A stretch of 57,565 nucleotides of DNA, taken from NCBI RefSeq assembly GCF_001675165.1, contig NZ_LROS01000020.1, forward strand, positions 1 through 57,565, given 5' to 3'. Position numbers and translations under genes: made by a program. This DNA is from Clostridium ragsdalei P11 (GTDB lineage Bacteria; Bacillota; Clostridia; Clostridiales; Clostridiaceae). The notes beneath the pieces were generated by a model. That model did no database searches and was not told the origin of the DNA. It saw only the letters and a program-made list of their open reading frames with translations. Shown here piece by piece: positions 16,667 through 24,966 of the stretch (its first letter is position 1; each line of letters opens with the position of its first letter).

Positions 16667-17396
16667 ACTTATTCAAATAGAATTTCTTAAACTACGATGT
16701 AGAAAATTTGTGTGGATTATGATGTTGTCAGCTCTCATAATGCCATTTCTAGCATTCTTATTATCCAAATATGTATGGAAAACAGGTGTTGAACCAATAC
16801 AGTTTTATAAATGGTCCGCATTCGGTTATACGTCTTTTATTATCTTGCCTGTTGTTTTGGGAATGCTTTGCACCATACTTATGCGTGAAGAAAATCAGTA
16901 TGATATGCTCAAACAACTTTGGATTGTGACTGTCAGCAAAATGGGATACTTATTCAGTAAATTTTTTGTGGTTTTGATTTACTCCATTTGTTTCATGCTG
17001 ATTACAGCCGTCACTTCCGTTGTATTCAGTGTAGTTCCCGGATATGTAGCATTTGAATGGGGAAGCGTTTTATATTTGCTGGAAAAATGCTTGGAGTATG
17101 GTGTTCTTACTGCGTTTGTAATGCTGCCGATTTTAGCAATCGCTGCGGCACAAAAAGGATATATTCTTCCGGTTTGTATCACATTGGTGTATGCCTTTTC
17201 CGGTTTTATCTTAATGACGGTAAATATGTATTTACACCCCTTATCCAGCATGGAAGTTATCATCATGCGAAATGGAGATATTCCGGGTGTTGCATTTACA
17301 CAAGCAATCAACATTCCTTTAGCATTTCTTTGTATTTGCGTTTGGGATATTATTTCAGTATTACTTGCAAATATTACATTGGGAAGAAGAAGGTGA
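16653..17396 (+). CDS. Lantibiotic-immunity ABC permease, MutE/EpiE type
   Basis: A 247-aa membrane protein with about six hydrophobic segments (starting FVWIMMLSALIMPFLAFLL). It overlaps the ATPase by 14 nt. The start is slightly uncertain: AGGAGGAG abuts ATG 16653, while TTG 16659 has better spacing; the protein differs by two residues only. It would form the membrane channel with the next gene. Confidence 0.85.
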   Translation: MALLKLIQIEFLKLRCRKFVWIMMLSALIMPFLAFLLSKYVWKTGVEPIQFYKWSAFGYTSFIILPVVLGMLCTILMREENQYDMLKQLWIVTVSKMGYLFSKFFVVLIYSICFMLITAVTSVVFSVVPGYVAFEWGSVLYLLEKCLEYGVLTAFVMLPILAIAAAQKGYILPVCITLVYAFSGFILMTVNMYLHPLSSMEVIIMRNGDIPGVAFTQAINIPLAFLCICVWDIISVLLANITLGRRR

Positions 17397-17406
17397 GGTG
17401 TGAATC

Positions 17407-18147
17407 ATGAAAAAATTACTTTGGGCGGAATGTCAAAAGCTTCGCCGTTCAAAGATTGTTGGGATTACAGTTTTTGCTACGGTTATGATAGCGGTTATGG
17501 TCTTTTTAGGAGGACAGGATATGTATGATGGCTCTCAGAATATAGACAATGCAGGCTGGTATATGGGTATAGCTCAACCACTGGCAACAATTTTTGTTCT
17601 TCCAGCGGTCATTGCCCTTTTGGGCAGTTATATGATTTGTCGTGAAGAACAGGAGGACACTATAAAATCTCTGCGGCTTATTCCCGTAAATGAAGTGAAC
17701 TTAACCGCTGCAAAAATGATTGTTACTTTTGCGTTCAGCATACTCCTTTACTTGCTGCTCTTTGCTATAACATTTTCGGTTGAGGCCATCTTACATTTTT
17801 CTGATTTATCAACAGGAATGGTTCTAAATTTTCTGAAAGCATATTTTCTGGACGGCTTAGGTATATTCCTTGCTATCTCACCCATTATTGCTTTTGTATC
17901 GCGTATGAAAAAGGGATATTGGCTTGCACTGTTATTTGCTGAAATTTATTCTTTTGCCGGAACATTTATGAGTATGTCAAATACCCTAAAAGCTTTGTAT
18001 CCTATTACGGCTGTATTTGCCATTTCTGGCTACTATGACGCATCGACATGTCAAATACTACTTAGTTGCATTAGCCTACTGCTTTGCGGGGGACTTGCCA
18101 CATTAATACTTGTTGATCTGAACAAAACAACGGCAAAAATGAAATAA
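17407..18147 (+). CDS. Lantibiotic-immunity ABC permease, MutG/EpiG type
   Basis: A 246-aa membrane protein with six predicted segments, including LATIFVLPAVIALLGSYMI and several C-terminal hydrophobic stretches, and the cytoplasmic ICREEQEDTIKSLRLIPV loop typical of these permeases. GAGGTGTG lies before ATG 17407, 10 nt after the partner. It is the last gene of the cassette. Its bases look richer in G+C than the backbone genes. Confidence 0.85.
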   Translation: MKKLLWAECQKLRRSKIVGITVFATVMIAVMVFLGGQDMYDGSQNIDNAGWYMGIAQPLATIFVLPAVIALLGSYMICREEQEDTIKSLRLIPVNEVNLTAAKMIVTFAFSILLYLLLFAITFSVEAILHFSDLSTGMVLNFLKAYFLDGLGIFLAISPIIAFVSRMKKGYWLALLFAEIYSFAGTFMSMSNTLKALYPITAVFAISGYYDASTCQILLSCISLLLCGGLATLILVDLNKTTAKMK

Positions 18148-18229
18148 CTTTTCAGATCTGCCAAGCGGCGGTGAATACTACGAAACCAATTTATTTATAC
18201 CAAAGCTCGACACATGAAAAAAGCATAAA

Positions 18230-18267
18230 GAAACTCGCGTAAGTCCTTGATTTACACGAGTTTCTTG
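18230..18267. terminator. Bidirectional terminator between the ABC cassette and tRNA-Ser(CGA)
   Basis: GAAACTCGCGTAA and TTACACGAGTTTC form a strong hairpin with an 8-nt loop, followed by TTGTT on the plus strand and a T-rich tail on the minus strand. It can end both the ABC operon and the tadA-tRNA unit. The bases 18148-18229 contain only a 23-codon open stretch without a start, perhaps a gene remnant. Confidence 0.7.
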
Positions 18268-18268
18268 T

Positions 18269-18361
18269 TGGCGGAGAGAGGGGGATTCGAACCCCCGGTG
18301 CGGTTTTACACCGCACAATTGATTTCGAGTCAATCACCTTCGACCTCTCGGACATCTCTCC
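18269..18361 (-). tRNA. tRNA-Ser (anticodon CGA)
   Basis: A 93-nt serine tRNA with a long variable arm and encoded CCA. The loop in TTGACTCGAAATCAA gives anticodon CGA for UCG codons. Its 3' half is identical over ~31 nt to that of tRNA-Ser(GGA), so the two tRNA genes form direct repeats on either side of the 13.7-18.15 kb cassette. Confidence 0.95.
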
Positions 18362-18364
18362 ATA

Positions 18365-18802
18365 TTACCTTTTACTTCTAAAAAATTTTTCTAACATTTC
18401 ACTACACTGTTCATTATACATCCACTGAATATCTACCCAACGATTTAAACGTCTATTTTGTAATATATTAACCACAGAGCCACAAGCCCCCATAGTAGGA
18501 TCAAAAGTGCCTATATACAGTTTATTTATTCTGCACTGTAATATAGCCCCTGCACACATAGGACACGGCTCTAAAGTAACATACATACTACAGCCAGTTA
18601 ATCTCCAATTACTTAATATCTCTGATGCATTTTGAATGGCAAGCATTTCTGCATGGGCAGTAACAATTCCAACTGTCTCTTTTAAATTATGACAGCTTGA
18701 TATTATTTCATTATCTTTTACTATAACAGCTCCTACTGGAACTTCACCTAATTTCAACCCTATTTTTGCCTGCCTTATGGCTTCCAGCATAAAGTCCTTC
18801 AT
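18365..18802 (-). CDS. tadA: tRNA-specific adenosine deaminase
   Basis: A 145-aa zinc deaminase that converts A34 to inosine in tRNA-Arg(ACG); that substrate tRNA is also in the window (49001-49077). The zinc and proton-shuttle residues are in TAHAEMLAI and EPCPMCAGAI. A TTG four codons upstream is open, but GGGG sits before ATG 18802. It corresponds to yaaJ of B. subtilis, next to the SRP RNA, here separated from it by the inserted ABC cassette. Confidence 0.95.
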   Translation of the reverse strand: MKDFMLEAIRQAKIGLKLGEVPVGAVIVKDNEIISSCHNLKETVGIVTAHAEMLAIQNASEILSNWRLTGCSMYVTLEPCPMCAGAILQCRINKLYIGTFDPTMGACGSVVNILQNRRLNRWVDIQWMYNEQCSEMLEKFFRSKR

Positions 18803-18952
18803 AAAATACCCCAAAAGTTTAAGTATTTATTGCATTATGACACATATAAATTGAATAAATATAATATAAATATAAAATAAGGATATACTATAAAAAACAA
18901 TGAAAATCCTCATAAAATAAACGCCCTGCAAATATAATATTTACAAGACTTA

Positions 18953-19029
18953 TGGTGCGCCCGAGAGGAGTCGAACCTCCGGCACGCGGTTTAGGAAACC
19001 GCTGCTCTATCCTACTGAGCTACGAGCGC
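18953..19029 (-). tRNA. tRNA-Arg (anticodon CCT)
   Basis: A 77-nt tRNA with encoded CCA; the anticodon stem-loop GCGGTTTCCTAAACCGC gives CCT for AGG. Acceptor GCGCTCG pairs with CGGGCGC. Confidence 0.95.
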
Positions 19030-19050
19030 ATATATAATCGCTACTTAACT

Positions 19051-19079
19051 ATTTTATTATAGTTTATAATAATTGTCAA
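19051..19079 (-). promoter_or_regulatory. Promoter of tRNA-Arg(CCT)
   Basis: Minus-strand TTGACA (19079-19074), 17-bp spacer, TAAAAT (19056-19051), ~20 bp before the tRNA 5' end. Confidence 0.75.
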
Positions 19080-19149
19080 TTTTTTTTAGTTAATAATTGA
19101 AAATTTAAATATATTAGTGATTATAACCTAATTATAAGGGAGGAAAAAT

Positions 19150-19452
19150 ATGATTAATGAATTAAAGAGTTTATTCTTAGCTGGAGTAGGTTCAGCTGCA
19201 TATACTTATGAAAAAGCAGTAAATCTAATTTCTGAAATGGTAGAAAAAGGGAAAATAACAGTAGATGAGGGAAAACAATTATCCGAAGAATTAAAGAAAA
19301 ATGCTTTAGCTAAAAAAGATCAAATAAAGCCATTAACCAAAAATGAAGTTATATCTATATTAAATAACATGAACTTTGCTTCCAAAGAAGATATCGCATC
19401 AATAAATGATAGATTAACTAAACTTGAAAATAAAATAAACAATAATGACTAA
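19150..19452 (+). CDS. Phasin-like coiled-coil protein
   Basis: A 100-aa helical protein starting LKSLFLAGVGSAAYTYEKA, like the phasin/PhaF-type small proteins that accompany UbiB-family kinases in clostridia. The C-terminus is a heptad-patterned coiled coil (IASINDRLTKLENKI). AGGGAGG precedes the ATG. It is 34 nt upstream of the AarF gene with a hairpin between them. Confidence 0.75.
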   Translation: MINELKSLFLAGVGSAAYTYEKAVNLISEMVEKGKITVDEGKQLSEELKKNALAKKDQIKPLTKNEVISILNNMNFASKEDIASINDRLTKLENKINNND

Positions 19453-19472
19453 AGCCATTTTAGGCTTTAGTC
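19447..19472 (+). terminator. Hairpin between the phasin and AarF genes
   Basis: GACTAAAGCC / GGCTTTAGTC, a perfect 10-bp stem with a 6-nt loop, starting inside the phasin stop region and followed by only a weak T-tract. It may attenuate rather than end transcription into the AarF gene. Confidence 0.6.
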
Positions 19473-19486
19473 ATTTGAGATAACTT

Positions 19487-21088
19487 ATGAGAAAAATATA
19501 TTCACAAAGATTTAAGGAAATAGTGAAGGTACTAGCTAAGTATGGTTTTAAATTCTTAAGAGAAACTAAAACCTCCAATAAGAATAAATCTCCTGAAAAT
19601 CTAAGAAAAGCTTTTGAAGAACTTGGACCTACCTTTATAAAAATAGGCCAAATACTTAGTTCAAGGCCAGACATATTGCCTTCATCCTACATTAAAGAAC
19701 TTTCAAAGCTCCAAGATGATGTACTTCCAGAGAAGTATGAAGATATAGATATAGTATTTTTCAATGAATTTAATAAAAATATAAATGAATGCTTTTTATA
19801 TTTTGAAAGAAATCCTATAGCCTCTGGATCAATTGCACAAGTACATAATGCAACTTTAAAAAATGGGAAAAAAGTCATTGTAAAAGTGCAGAGACCTGAT
19901 ATAAAACAAAAAATGGAAACAGATATATCCATATTGTATAAAATCATGAAACTTACTAAAAACAAATTTAAAGATGCACTAATAGATCCAGAAGAAGCTT
20001 TAAAAGAACTGCTCTCTTCCACTAGAAAAGAGCTGGATTTCAACCTCGAAGCAGACAACATGATAAGATTTAAAGAACTAAACAAAAACGTAAAATTTTG
20101 TTATGTTCCCTATATAATAAAAGATTTATGTGGAAGCAAAGTACTTACCATGGAAAAAATCTATGGATTTAAAATAAATAATATAGAAAAACTAGAAAAA
20201 GAGGAGTACTCCTTACAGGACTTAGGCAAAAAATTAGCCTTATGTTTTTTTAAACAAGTTTTCACAGACGGGTTCTTTCATGCAGATCCTCATCCAGGTA
20301 ATTTATTGATACAAGACAACAAAATATGTTTTATTGATTTTGGAATAATGGGTTCCATTTCTCCTAGATTAAAATTACTTTTAAACGATGCAATTATGTC
20401 CATTGCCTATAAAGACACAGATAAGCTTGTATCTGTAATTATGTCCATAGGTATAAAAAAGGAATTAACTGATAGAAATAAATTGTATGAAGATGTAGAA
20501 TTGTTTCTGTCAAATTATCTGTTCACTTCTCTCAAAAACATAAAAATTTCTGTACTTATAACAGAAATTTTTAAATGTGCAAAAAACAACAATATCACTT
20601 TACCTAGGGATTTAATATTATTAGTAAAAAGCTTAATTATAGTAGAAGGCTTAGTAGCTGAAATAGCTCCTGACATAGAAATTTTAGATATAGCAGTACC
20701 CTTTGTGAAAAACAATAATGAATTTTATTTTTTAAAAAATTTTGATTTAGAAAATATACTTATAGATTCTGGTAACTTCACAAAAAATTTTTTCAAACTT
20801 CCTATGAAAACTGTAGAATTAATAGACAGCATATTAAATGGAAGAGCTAAAATTCAACTAAAATTTAATAAAATAGATGATTCATTAAATCAATTAAATA
20901 AAATGGTAAATAGACTTTCTATCTCACTTATATTATGTTCTATGATTATAAGTTCTTCCTTAATTTTAAATTCAAATACAGGTCCAAAAATACATGCTGT
21001 ACCTTTACTGCATGTTATAAATTTTTTATTTTTTATAATAATCGGCATTACTCTAATAATTTCAATAATTAAATCTGGAAAACTTTAA
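19487..21088 (+). CDS. AarF/ABC1/UbiB family atypical kinase
   Basis: A 533-aa protein with the UbiB hallmarks: ELGPTFIKIGQILSSRPD (KxGQ motif), the Ala-rich loop SGSIAQVHNA, VKVQRPDI, catalytic DGFFHADPHPGNLLI and metal-binding CFIDFGIMG. Two hydrophobic helices end the protein (~480-530). In aerobes the family supports ubiquinone synthesis, which cannot be the role in an anaerobe of this kind, so the substrate is open. The ribosome binding site is weak (GAGAT before ATG 19487). Confidence 0.9.
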   Translation: MRKIYSQRFKEIVKVLAKYGFKFLRETKTSNKNKSPENLRKAFEELGPTFIKIGQILSSRPDILPSSYIKELSKLQDDVLPEKYEDIDIVFFNEFNKNINECFLYFERNPIASGSIAQVHNATLKNGKKVIVKVQRPDIKQKMETDISILYKIMKLTKNKFKDALIDPEEALKELLSSTRKELDFNLEADNMIRFKELNKNVKFCYVPYIIKDLCGSKVLTMEKIYGFKINNIEKLEKEEYSLQDLGKKLALCFFKQVFTDGFFHADPHPGNLLIQDNKICFIDFGIMGSISPRLKLLLNDAIMSIAYKDTDKLVSVIMSIGIKKELTDRNKLYEDVELFLSNYLFTSLKNIKISVLITEIFKCAKNNNITLPRDLILLVKSLIIVEGLVAEIAPDIEILDIAVPFVKNNNEFYFLKNFDLENILIDSGNFTKNFFKLPMKTVELIDSILNGRAKIQLKFNKIDDSLNQLNKMVNRLSISLILCSMIISSSLILNSNTGPKIHAVPLLHVINFLFFIIIGITLIISIIKSGKL

Positions 21089-21096
21089 AGAGAGAT

Positions 21097-21675
21097 TCAA
21101 CTTAGGATCTCTCCTTTTATTCCATTTAAAATTCTGTACATAAGATTATCTATCATTTCATTTAAATCTTTGTTTTTTTCATTTATCAATTCATAAACAG
21201 CAACAGAACAAATTGTCCCGAATAAATCATATGCTAAAAATGAGGAATTACATGTTTTTATGTATCCCTTCTCCATAGCATCATCTAAGTAGGATTGTAT
21301 ATATACTATGTATTTTCTTATATATTCCCTTAATTCCAATTGTCTTACTTCTTGGCCCCAAAGTTGGCTCATAACTACCTTAAAGAAATCCCTATTTTCA
21401 TAAACTAATCCCCACTGAACTTTACATACAATTTTTATTCTGTTTAAAGGATTTGTTTCATTTTGGGATTCATCTTCTATGCTTTTTCTTATTACATTCA
21501 TGCCCTCTTCTATAATATATTTAAATATCTCTTCTTTACTTTTAAAATGATAGTATAATGTTCCCTTTGCTACTCCTGCATCTGCTGCTATAGCATCCAT
21601 AGTAGCACCACTGTATCCATTCTTGGAAAAGACTTTTATAGCAGATTCAAAAATGGTTCTTTTAGTATTACTCAT
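21097..21675 (-). CDS. TetR/AcrR family regulator
   Basis: A 192-aa repressor. The N-terminal HTH reads KNGYSGATMDAIAADAGVAK followed by GTLYYHFKSKEEIF; the rest is a divergent ligand-binding domain. GGAGTGG supports ATG 21675 over the ATG three codons upstream. It converges with the AarF gene and is divergent from psd. A palindrome lies ~33 bp upstream of its start, so autoregulation is likely; the psd gene could be a co-target. Confidence 0.9.
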   Translation of the reverse strand: MSNTKRTIFESAIKVFSKNGYSGATMDAIAADAGVAKGTLYYHFKSKEEIFKYIIEEGMNVIRKSIEDESQNETNPLNRIKIVCKVQWGLVYENRDFFKVVMSQLWGQEVRQLELREYIRKYIVYIQSYLDDAMEKGYIKTCNSSFLAYDLFGTICSVAVYELINEKNKDLNEMIDNLMYRILNGIKGEILS

Positions 21676-21707
21676 TAATACCACTCCAGATTTTTATTAT
21701 ATAACTG

Positions 21708-21719
21708 CTGACTGGTCAG
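21708..21719. promoter_or_regulatory. Candidate TetR operator
   Basis: CTGACTGGTCAG, a 12-bp inverted repeat (CTGAC / GTCAG), of the TGAC-GTCA style common for TetR/QacR-type repressors, in the intergenic region between the tetR gene and psd. Confidence 0.6.
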
Positions 21720-21862
21720 TACAATTATATTTATTTACATTATACTTTTGTTATTAAAATAACTCAATAGTTTTTAATACATTAATTTTACAAAAATTAT
21801 TTCTATATTAACATTATAGTGTTAAAATAAGCTGTAAATAAAATGTTTTAAGGTAGGAAAAA

Positions 21863-22756
21863 ATGATTAAATATTTTAATAGGAAAAGTAAAAAATATGA
21901 AATAGAAAAAGTAGCAGGAGGAACTTATTTAAATTGGACTTATTCTTCCCCTTGTGGAATGAAATTATTAGAACTCATAATTAAGAAAAAAGTTTTTTCC
22001 AAATTATATGGAAACTTTTGCAATAGTAAATACAGCAAAAAGAAAATTAGTCAATTTATAAAAGACTTTAATATAGATATAAATGAATTTAGAGAAAACT
22101 ATAAGAATTTTAGATGTTTTAATGACTTTTTTTCAAGATCTCTCAAAGATACTGCAAGACCTATTGATAGTAACAAAAATATATTAATATCTCCCGGGGA
22201 TGGAAGATTAATGGTATATGAAAATATAGATTTAAACAAAATCGTTCAGATTAAGGGATATACATATAGTCTTTTTGATTTAATAGATGATCCCAAAATA
22301 GCTGTAAAGTTTAAAAATGGTACCTGTTTAATATTAAGACTTTGTCCTACAGATTACCATAGATTTCATTTTATAGATTCTGGTATATGTGAATCTACAC
22401 ATAAAATTAAAGGTAATTACTATTCTGTAAATCCAATTGCCTTAAAAAATATTGCTAATCTTTTTTGTAAAAACAAAAGAGAGTGGAGCATATTTCATTC
22501 AGACAACTTCAGTGATATACTATATGTAGAAGTAGGTGCTACCTGTGTAGGTTCTATAATTCAAACCTATTTACCTGAAGGAACTATTAAAAAAGGTGAT
22601 GAAAAAGGTTACTTTAAGTTCGGTGGCTCTACAGTTATATTATTTTTTGAGCAGAACAAAGTAACTATAGATAAAGATTTGCTAAAACAATCAAATCTAG
22701 GGTATGAAACCAAAATACTTATGGGAGAGACTATAGGAACCAAATTTACTTACTAA
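21863..22756 (+). CDS. psd: Phosphatidylserine decarboxylase precursor
   Basis: A 297-aa proenzyme, family length. It makes phosphatidylethanolamine from phosphatidylserine at the membrane. The cleavage and pyruvoyl-forming site is [10 protein letters not shown] (Ser ~256), with the usual LGST replaced by GGST; the catalytic-triad region [16 protein letters not shown] and [11 protein letters not shown] are also clear. AGGTAGG precedes the ATG. A strong terminator follows. Confidence 0.93.
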   Translation: MIKYFNRKSKKYEIEKVAGGTYLNWTYSSPCGMKLLELIIKKKVFSKLYGNFCNSKYSKKKISQFIKDFNIDINEFRENYKNFRCFNDFFSRSLKDTARPIDSNKNILISPGDGRLMVYENIDLNKIVQIKGYTYSLFDLIDDPKIAVKFKNGTCLILRLCPTDYHRFHFIDSGICESTHKIKGNYYSVNPIALKNIANLFCKNKREWSIFHSDNFSDILYVEVGATCVGSIIQTYLPEGTIKKGDEKGYFKFGGSTVILFFEQNKVTIDKDLLKQSNLGYETKILMGETIGTKFTY

Positions 22757-22785
22757 GGATTATTTTATTTGTAGGCCTTTAATTT

Positions 22786-22835
22786 ACAATACTTCCTAAT
22801 TTTATAATGGACATTATAAAATTAGGAAGTATTGT
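22786..22835 (+). terminator. Terminator after psd
   Basis: A near-perfect 23-bp stem, beginning ACAATACTTCC and ending GGAAGTATTGT, with a four-base loop, followed by an AT-rich tail. Confidence 0.8.
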
Positions 22836-22899
22836 ATTATATTAAAATTTGAGTTACTATAGCAAATGTGAATAAAATACTATTTAACAAGAGAGTGAG

Positions 22900-23757
22900 G
22901 TGATTATAATAGAAAAAGATGTTTTTTCTTTAATAAGAACTAATTATAATAATTTATCTCCTACTCAAAAAAATATTGCGGATTATATCCTTTCAAATCC
23001 TGAAAAGGTTATTTTATATTCAATAAGCGATCTTGCAAGTGAGTGCAATACTAGTGAGCCAACTATATTTAGATTTTTAAAAAAAATCGGCTACGAATCA
23101 TATCAGGTTTTTAGAATTAAAGTAGCTCAGCAAATTTCAGATAATTCAACAAAATCTATATATGGAGAAATACAACCGGATGATGATATAAATACAGTCA
23201 AGAGAAAAGTCATAGATTTAACAACTGATTCCATAAATGATTTAAATAACATCGTGGATAAACAGCAGGTTAATTTATTTATTGATACCATCATTAAGGC
23301 TAAAGAAATTATTTTTTTTGGTGTAGGGGCCTCAAATATGATTGCTGGAGATGCATATCATAAATTTCTCCAACTTGGTTTTAACGTGAAATTTTGTAAC
23401 GACCCACATATTATGAATATGATAGCTTCTCACTGCCATAAAGAAGACTTAATAGTTGCTATATCACATTCTGGAGAAAGCCGTGAAATAAAAGATGCTG
23501 TTGATTTTGCTAAAGAAAATAATGCTACAATTGCTTCTATAACTAGTTATCCGCATTCAGCTTTAGCTAAAAAATCAGACATACTATTATTGAGCTCTTC
23601 TCGTGAAACAGAGTATCGTTCAGATGCTATGATATCTAGAATAAATCAGCTTGTAATAATTGATATTTTATACGTATCAGCAGTTTTACGTGTTGGTCAA
23701 AAATGTATAGATAGTATAAATAAATCAAGAGTTGCTGTGGCAAAAAACAAAACTTAA
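22900..23757 (+). CDS. MurR/RpiR family regulator of the acid-sugar operon
   Basis: A 285-aa regulator: N-terminal RpiR HTH (residues ~1-77, with LASECNTSEPTIFRFLKKIG) and C-terminal SIS sugar-phosphate domain (IIFFGVGASNMIAGDA; VAISHSGESREIKDAV). It presumably senses a phosphorylated sugar acid and acts at the palindrome upstream of the next operon. The start is uncertain: GTG 22900 is the formal start, but the best Shine-Dalgarno, GTGAGGTGAT, lies over and after it and points to an ATA codon at 22906 or 22909. Confidence 0.9.
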   Translation: MIIIEKDVFSLIRTNYNNLSPTQKNIADYILSNPEKVILYSISDLASECNTSEPTIFRFLKKIGYESYQVFRIKVAQQISDNSTKSIYGEIQPDDDINTVKRKVIDLTTDSINDLNNIVDKQQVNLFIDTIIKAKEIIFFGVGASNMIAGDAYHKFLQLGFNVKFCNDPHIMNMIASHCHKEDLIVAISHSGESREIKDAVDFAKENNATIASITSYPHSALAKKSDILLLSSSRETEYRSDAMISRINQLVIIDILYVSAVLRVGQKCIDSINKSRVAVAKNKT

Positions 23758-23760
23758 ACA

Positions 23761-23813
23761 AAAAACTTATTTTATGATAATTACCTTTAATTATTGTAAA
23801 ATAAGTTTTTTTA
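23761..23813 (+). terminator. Terminator after the RpiR gene
   Basis: AAAAACTTATTTTA pairs with TAAAATAAGTTTTT, with a longer AT-rich inner stem; a T-run follows. Confidence 0.8.
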
Positions 23814-23856
23814 TTGCTAAATTCGGCCCTAAAATTTGATAAAAATTTAACTATTA

Positions 23857-23885
23857 TTGACATAAAAATTTTGAGGTAGTATATT
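23857..23885 (+). promoter_or_regulatory. Promoter of the acid-sugar operon
   Basis: -35 TTGACA, 17-bp spacer, -10 TATATT. The -10 and the start region are covered by the palindrome at 23878-23923, so a bound repressor would block polymerase. A leader of ~175 nt then runs to the first gene. Confidence 0.8.
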
Positions 23886-23923
23886 AATCATAGTAGTAAA
23901 ATTACTACTATGATTAATATACT
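23878..23923. promoter_or_regulatory. 46-bp palindrome, candidate RpiR operator
   Basis: Twenty-two base pairs on each side match perfectly around a central AA pair; the core reads TAGTAGTAAAATTACTACTA. A second, shorter copy of the same half-sites, TAGTA and TACTA 7 bp apart, follows at 23924-23940. It overlaps the -10 of the operon promoter and lies ~120 bp downstream of the RpiR gene, which fits an operator; as RNA it could also form a hairpin. Confidence 0.7.
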
Positions 23924-24068
23924 AGTAGGAAAAATACTATCACATTTATAAATTTAATTGTTTTTACCATTAAATTTATAAGCTATATTTCTTAGTTTTA
24001 AGTAAACGTTTCATTAAAAACAAAATATATTTGTAAATCACTTATTATTCAAATTGGAGGGGAAAAAT

Positions 24069-24962
24069 ATGAAAAAAAATGTTGGATTTATAGGACTTGG
24101 AATAATGGGAAGACCTATGGTATTAAATCTTATGAAGTCAGGACATAAAGTAACTGTATACGATATAAACGAAAGTGCTGTTGAGAAGTTAGTGCATGAA
24201 GGCGCAGTCGCTGCCAAATCTCCAAAAGAAACATCAGAAAATAAAGATATAATCTTTACAATGCTTCCAAATTCAAAGCATGTAGAAGAAGTTGTTTTAG
24301 GTGCAAATGGTGTAATTGAAAGTACAAAAAAAGGTTCAGTTATAGTTGATATGAGTTCAATTTCACCAGTAGTTTCAAAAAAAATTGCAGATGAAGTTAA
24401 CAAAAAAGGTGTTGAGATGTTAGATGCTCCAGTAAGTGGAGGAGAAACAGGAGCTATAGATGGTACCCTTGCAATAATGGTAGGTGGAAAAGAAGAAGTT
24501 TTTGACAAAGTTAAAGATGTACTTCATGATATGGGAAAAACAATTACACTAGTTGGCGACAATGGCTGTGGTTGTACTGCAAAATTAGCTAATCAAATTA
24601 TGGTAAACTTAAACATTGCTGCAATGAGTGAAGCACTAGTTTTTGCTGCAAAAGCAGGTATTGATATCGAAAAAATGTATAACGCTATACGAGGTGGACT
24701 TGCCGGAAGTGCTGTATTAGATCAAAAAGTTCCAAGAATACTTGATAGGAACTTCGTACCCGGTGGAAAAATTTCTATCAATCTTAAAGATATAACTAAT
24801 GTCATGGAAACTGCCCATGATATAGATGTTCCACTTCCTTTAACAGGTGAATTATTAGAAATATTCCATGCTCTTAAAGCAGACGGAAAACAAAATGATG
24901 ATCACGGCGGTATAGTTCAGTTTTATGAAAAAATCGCAAATGTTCAAGTTAAAAGGAGCTGA
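24069..24962 (+). CDS. Beta-hydroxyacid dehydrogenase, LtnD/GarR-like
   Basis: A 297-aa NAD(P)-dependent enzyme: Rossmann GFIGLGIMGRPMVLNL, substrate motif DAPVSGGETGAIDGTLAIM and the catalytic Lys in CTAKLANQIMV. Relatives oxidise L-threonate/D-erythronate at C2 or reduce tartronate semialdehyde. With a DUF1537 kinase directly behind it, the four-carbon acid-sugar role is favoured. GGAGGGG supports ATG 24069, five codons inside the open frame. Confidence 0.85.
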   Translation: MKKNVGFIGLGIMGRPMVLNLMKSGHKVTVYDINESAVEKLVHEGAVAAKSPKETSENKDIIFTMLPNSKHVEEVVLGANGVIESTKKGSVIVDMSSISPVVSKKIADEVNKKGVEMLDAPVSGGETGAIDGTLAIMVGGKEEVFDKVKDVLHDMGKTITLVGDNGCGCTAKLANQIMVNLNIAAMSEALVFAAKAGIDIEKMYNAIRGGLAGSAVLDQKVPRILDRNFVPGGKISINLKDITNVMETAHDIDVPLPLTGELLEIFHALKADGKQNDDHGGIVQFYEKIANVQVKRS

Positions 24963-24966
24963 GATT

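Noticed and set aside
15743-18147. A bacteriocin biosynthesis cluster
   Set aside because: Only immunity-type ABC genes and regulators are present; I found no precursor peptide, LanB/C/M-like or protease gene nearby.
18148-18229. 23-codon open stretch ending KLDT after the last permease of the first cassette
   Set aside because: It has no start codon or ribosome binding site and is too short to assign; perhaps a remnant.
13417-18361. tRNA-Ser direct repeats as true att sites of an integrative element
   Set aside because: The identical stretch is the normal 3' half of tRNA-Ser genes, both tRNAs have different anticodons and look functional, and no integrase is present. Kept only as a possible recombination substrate.
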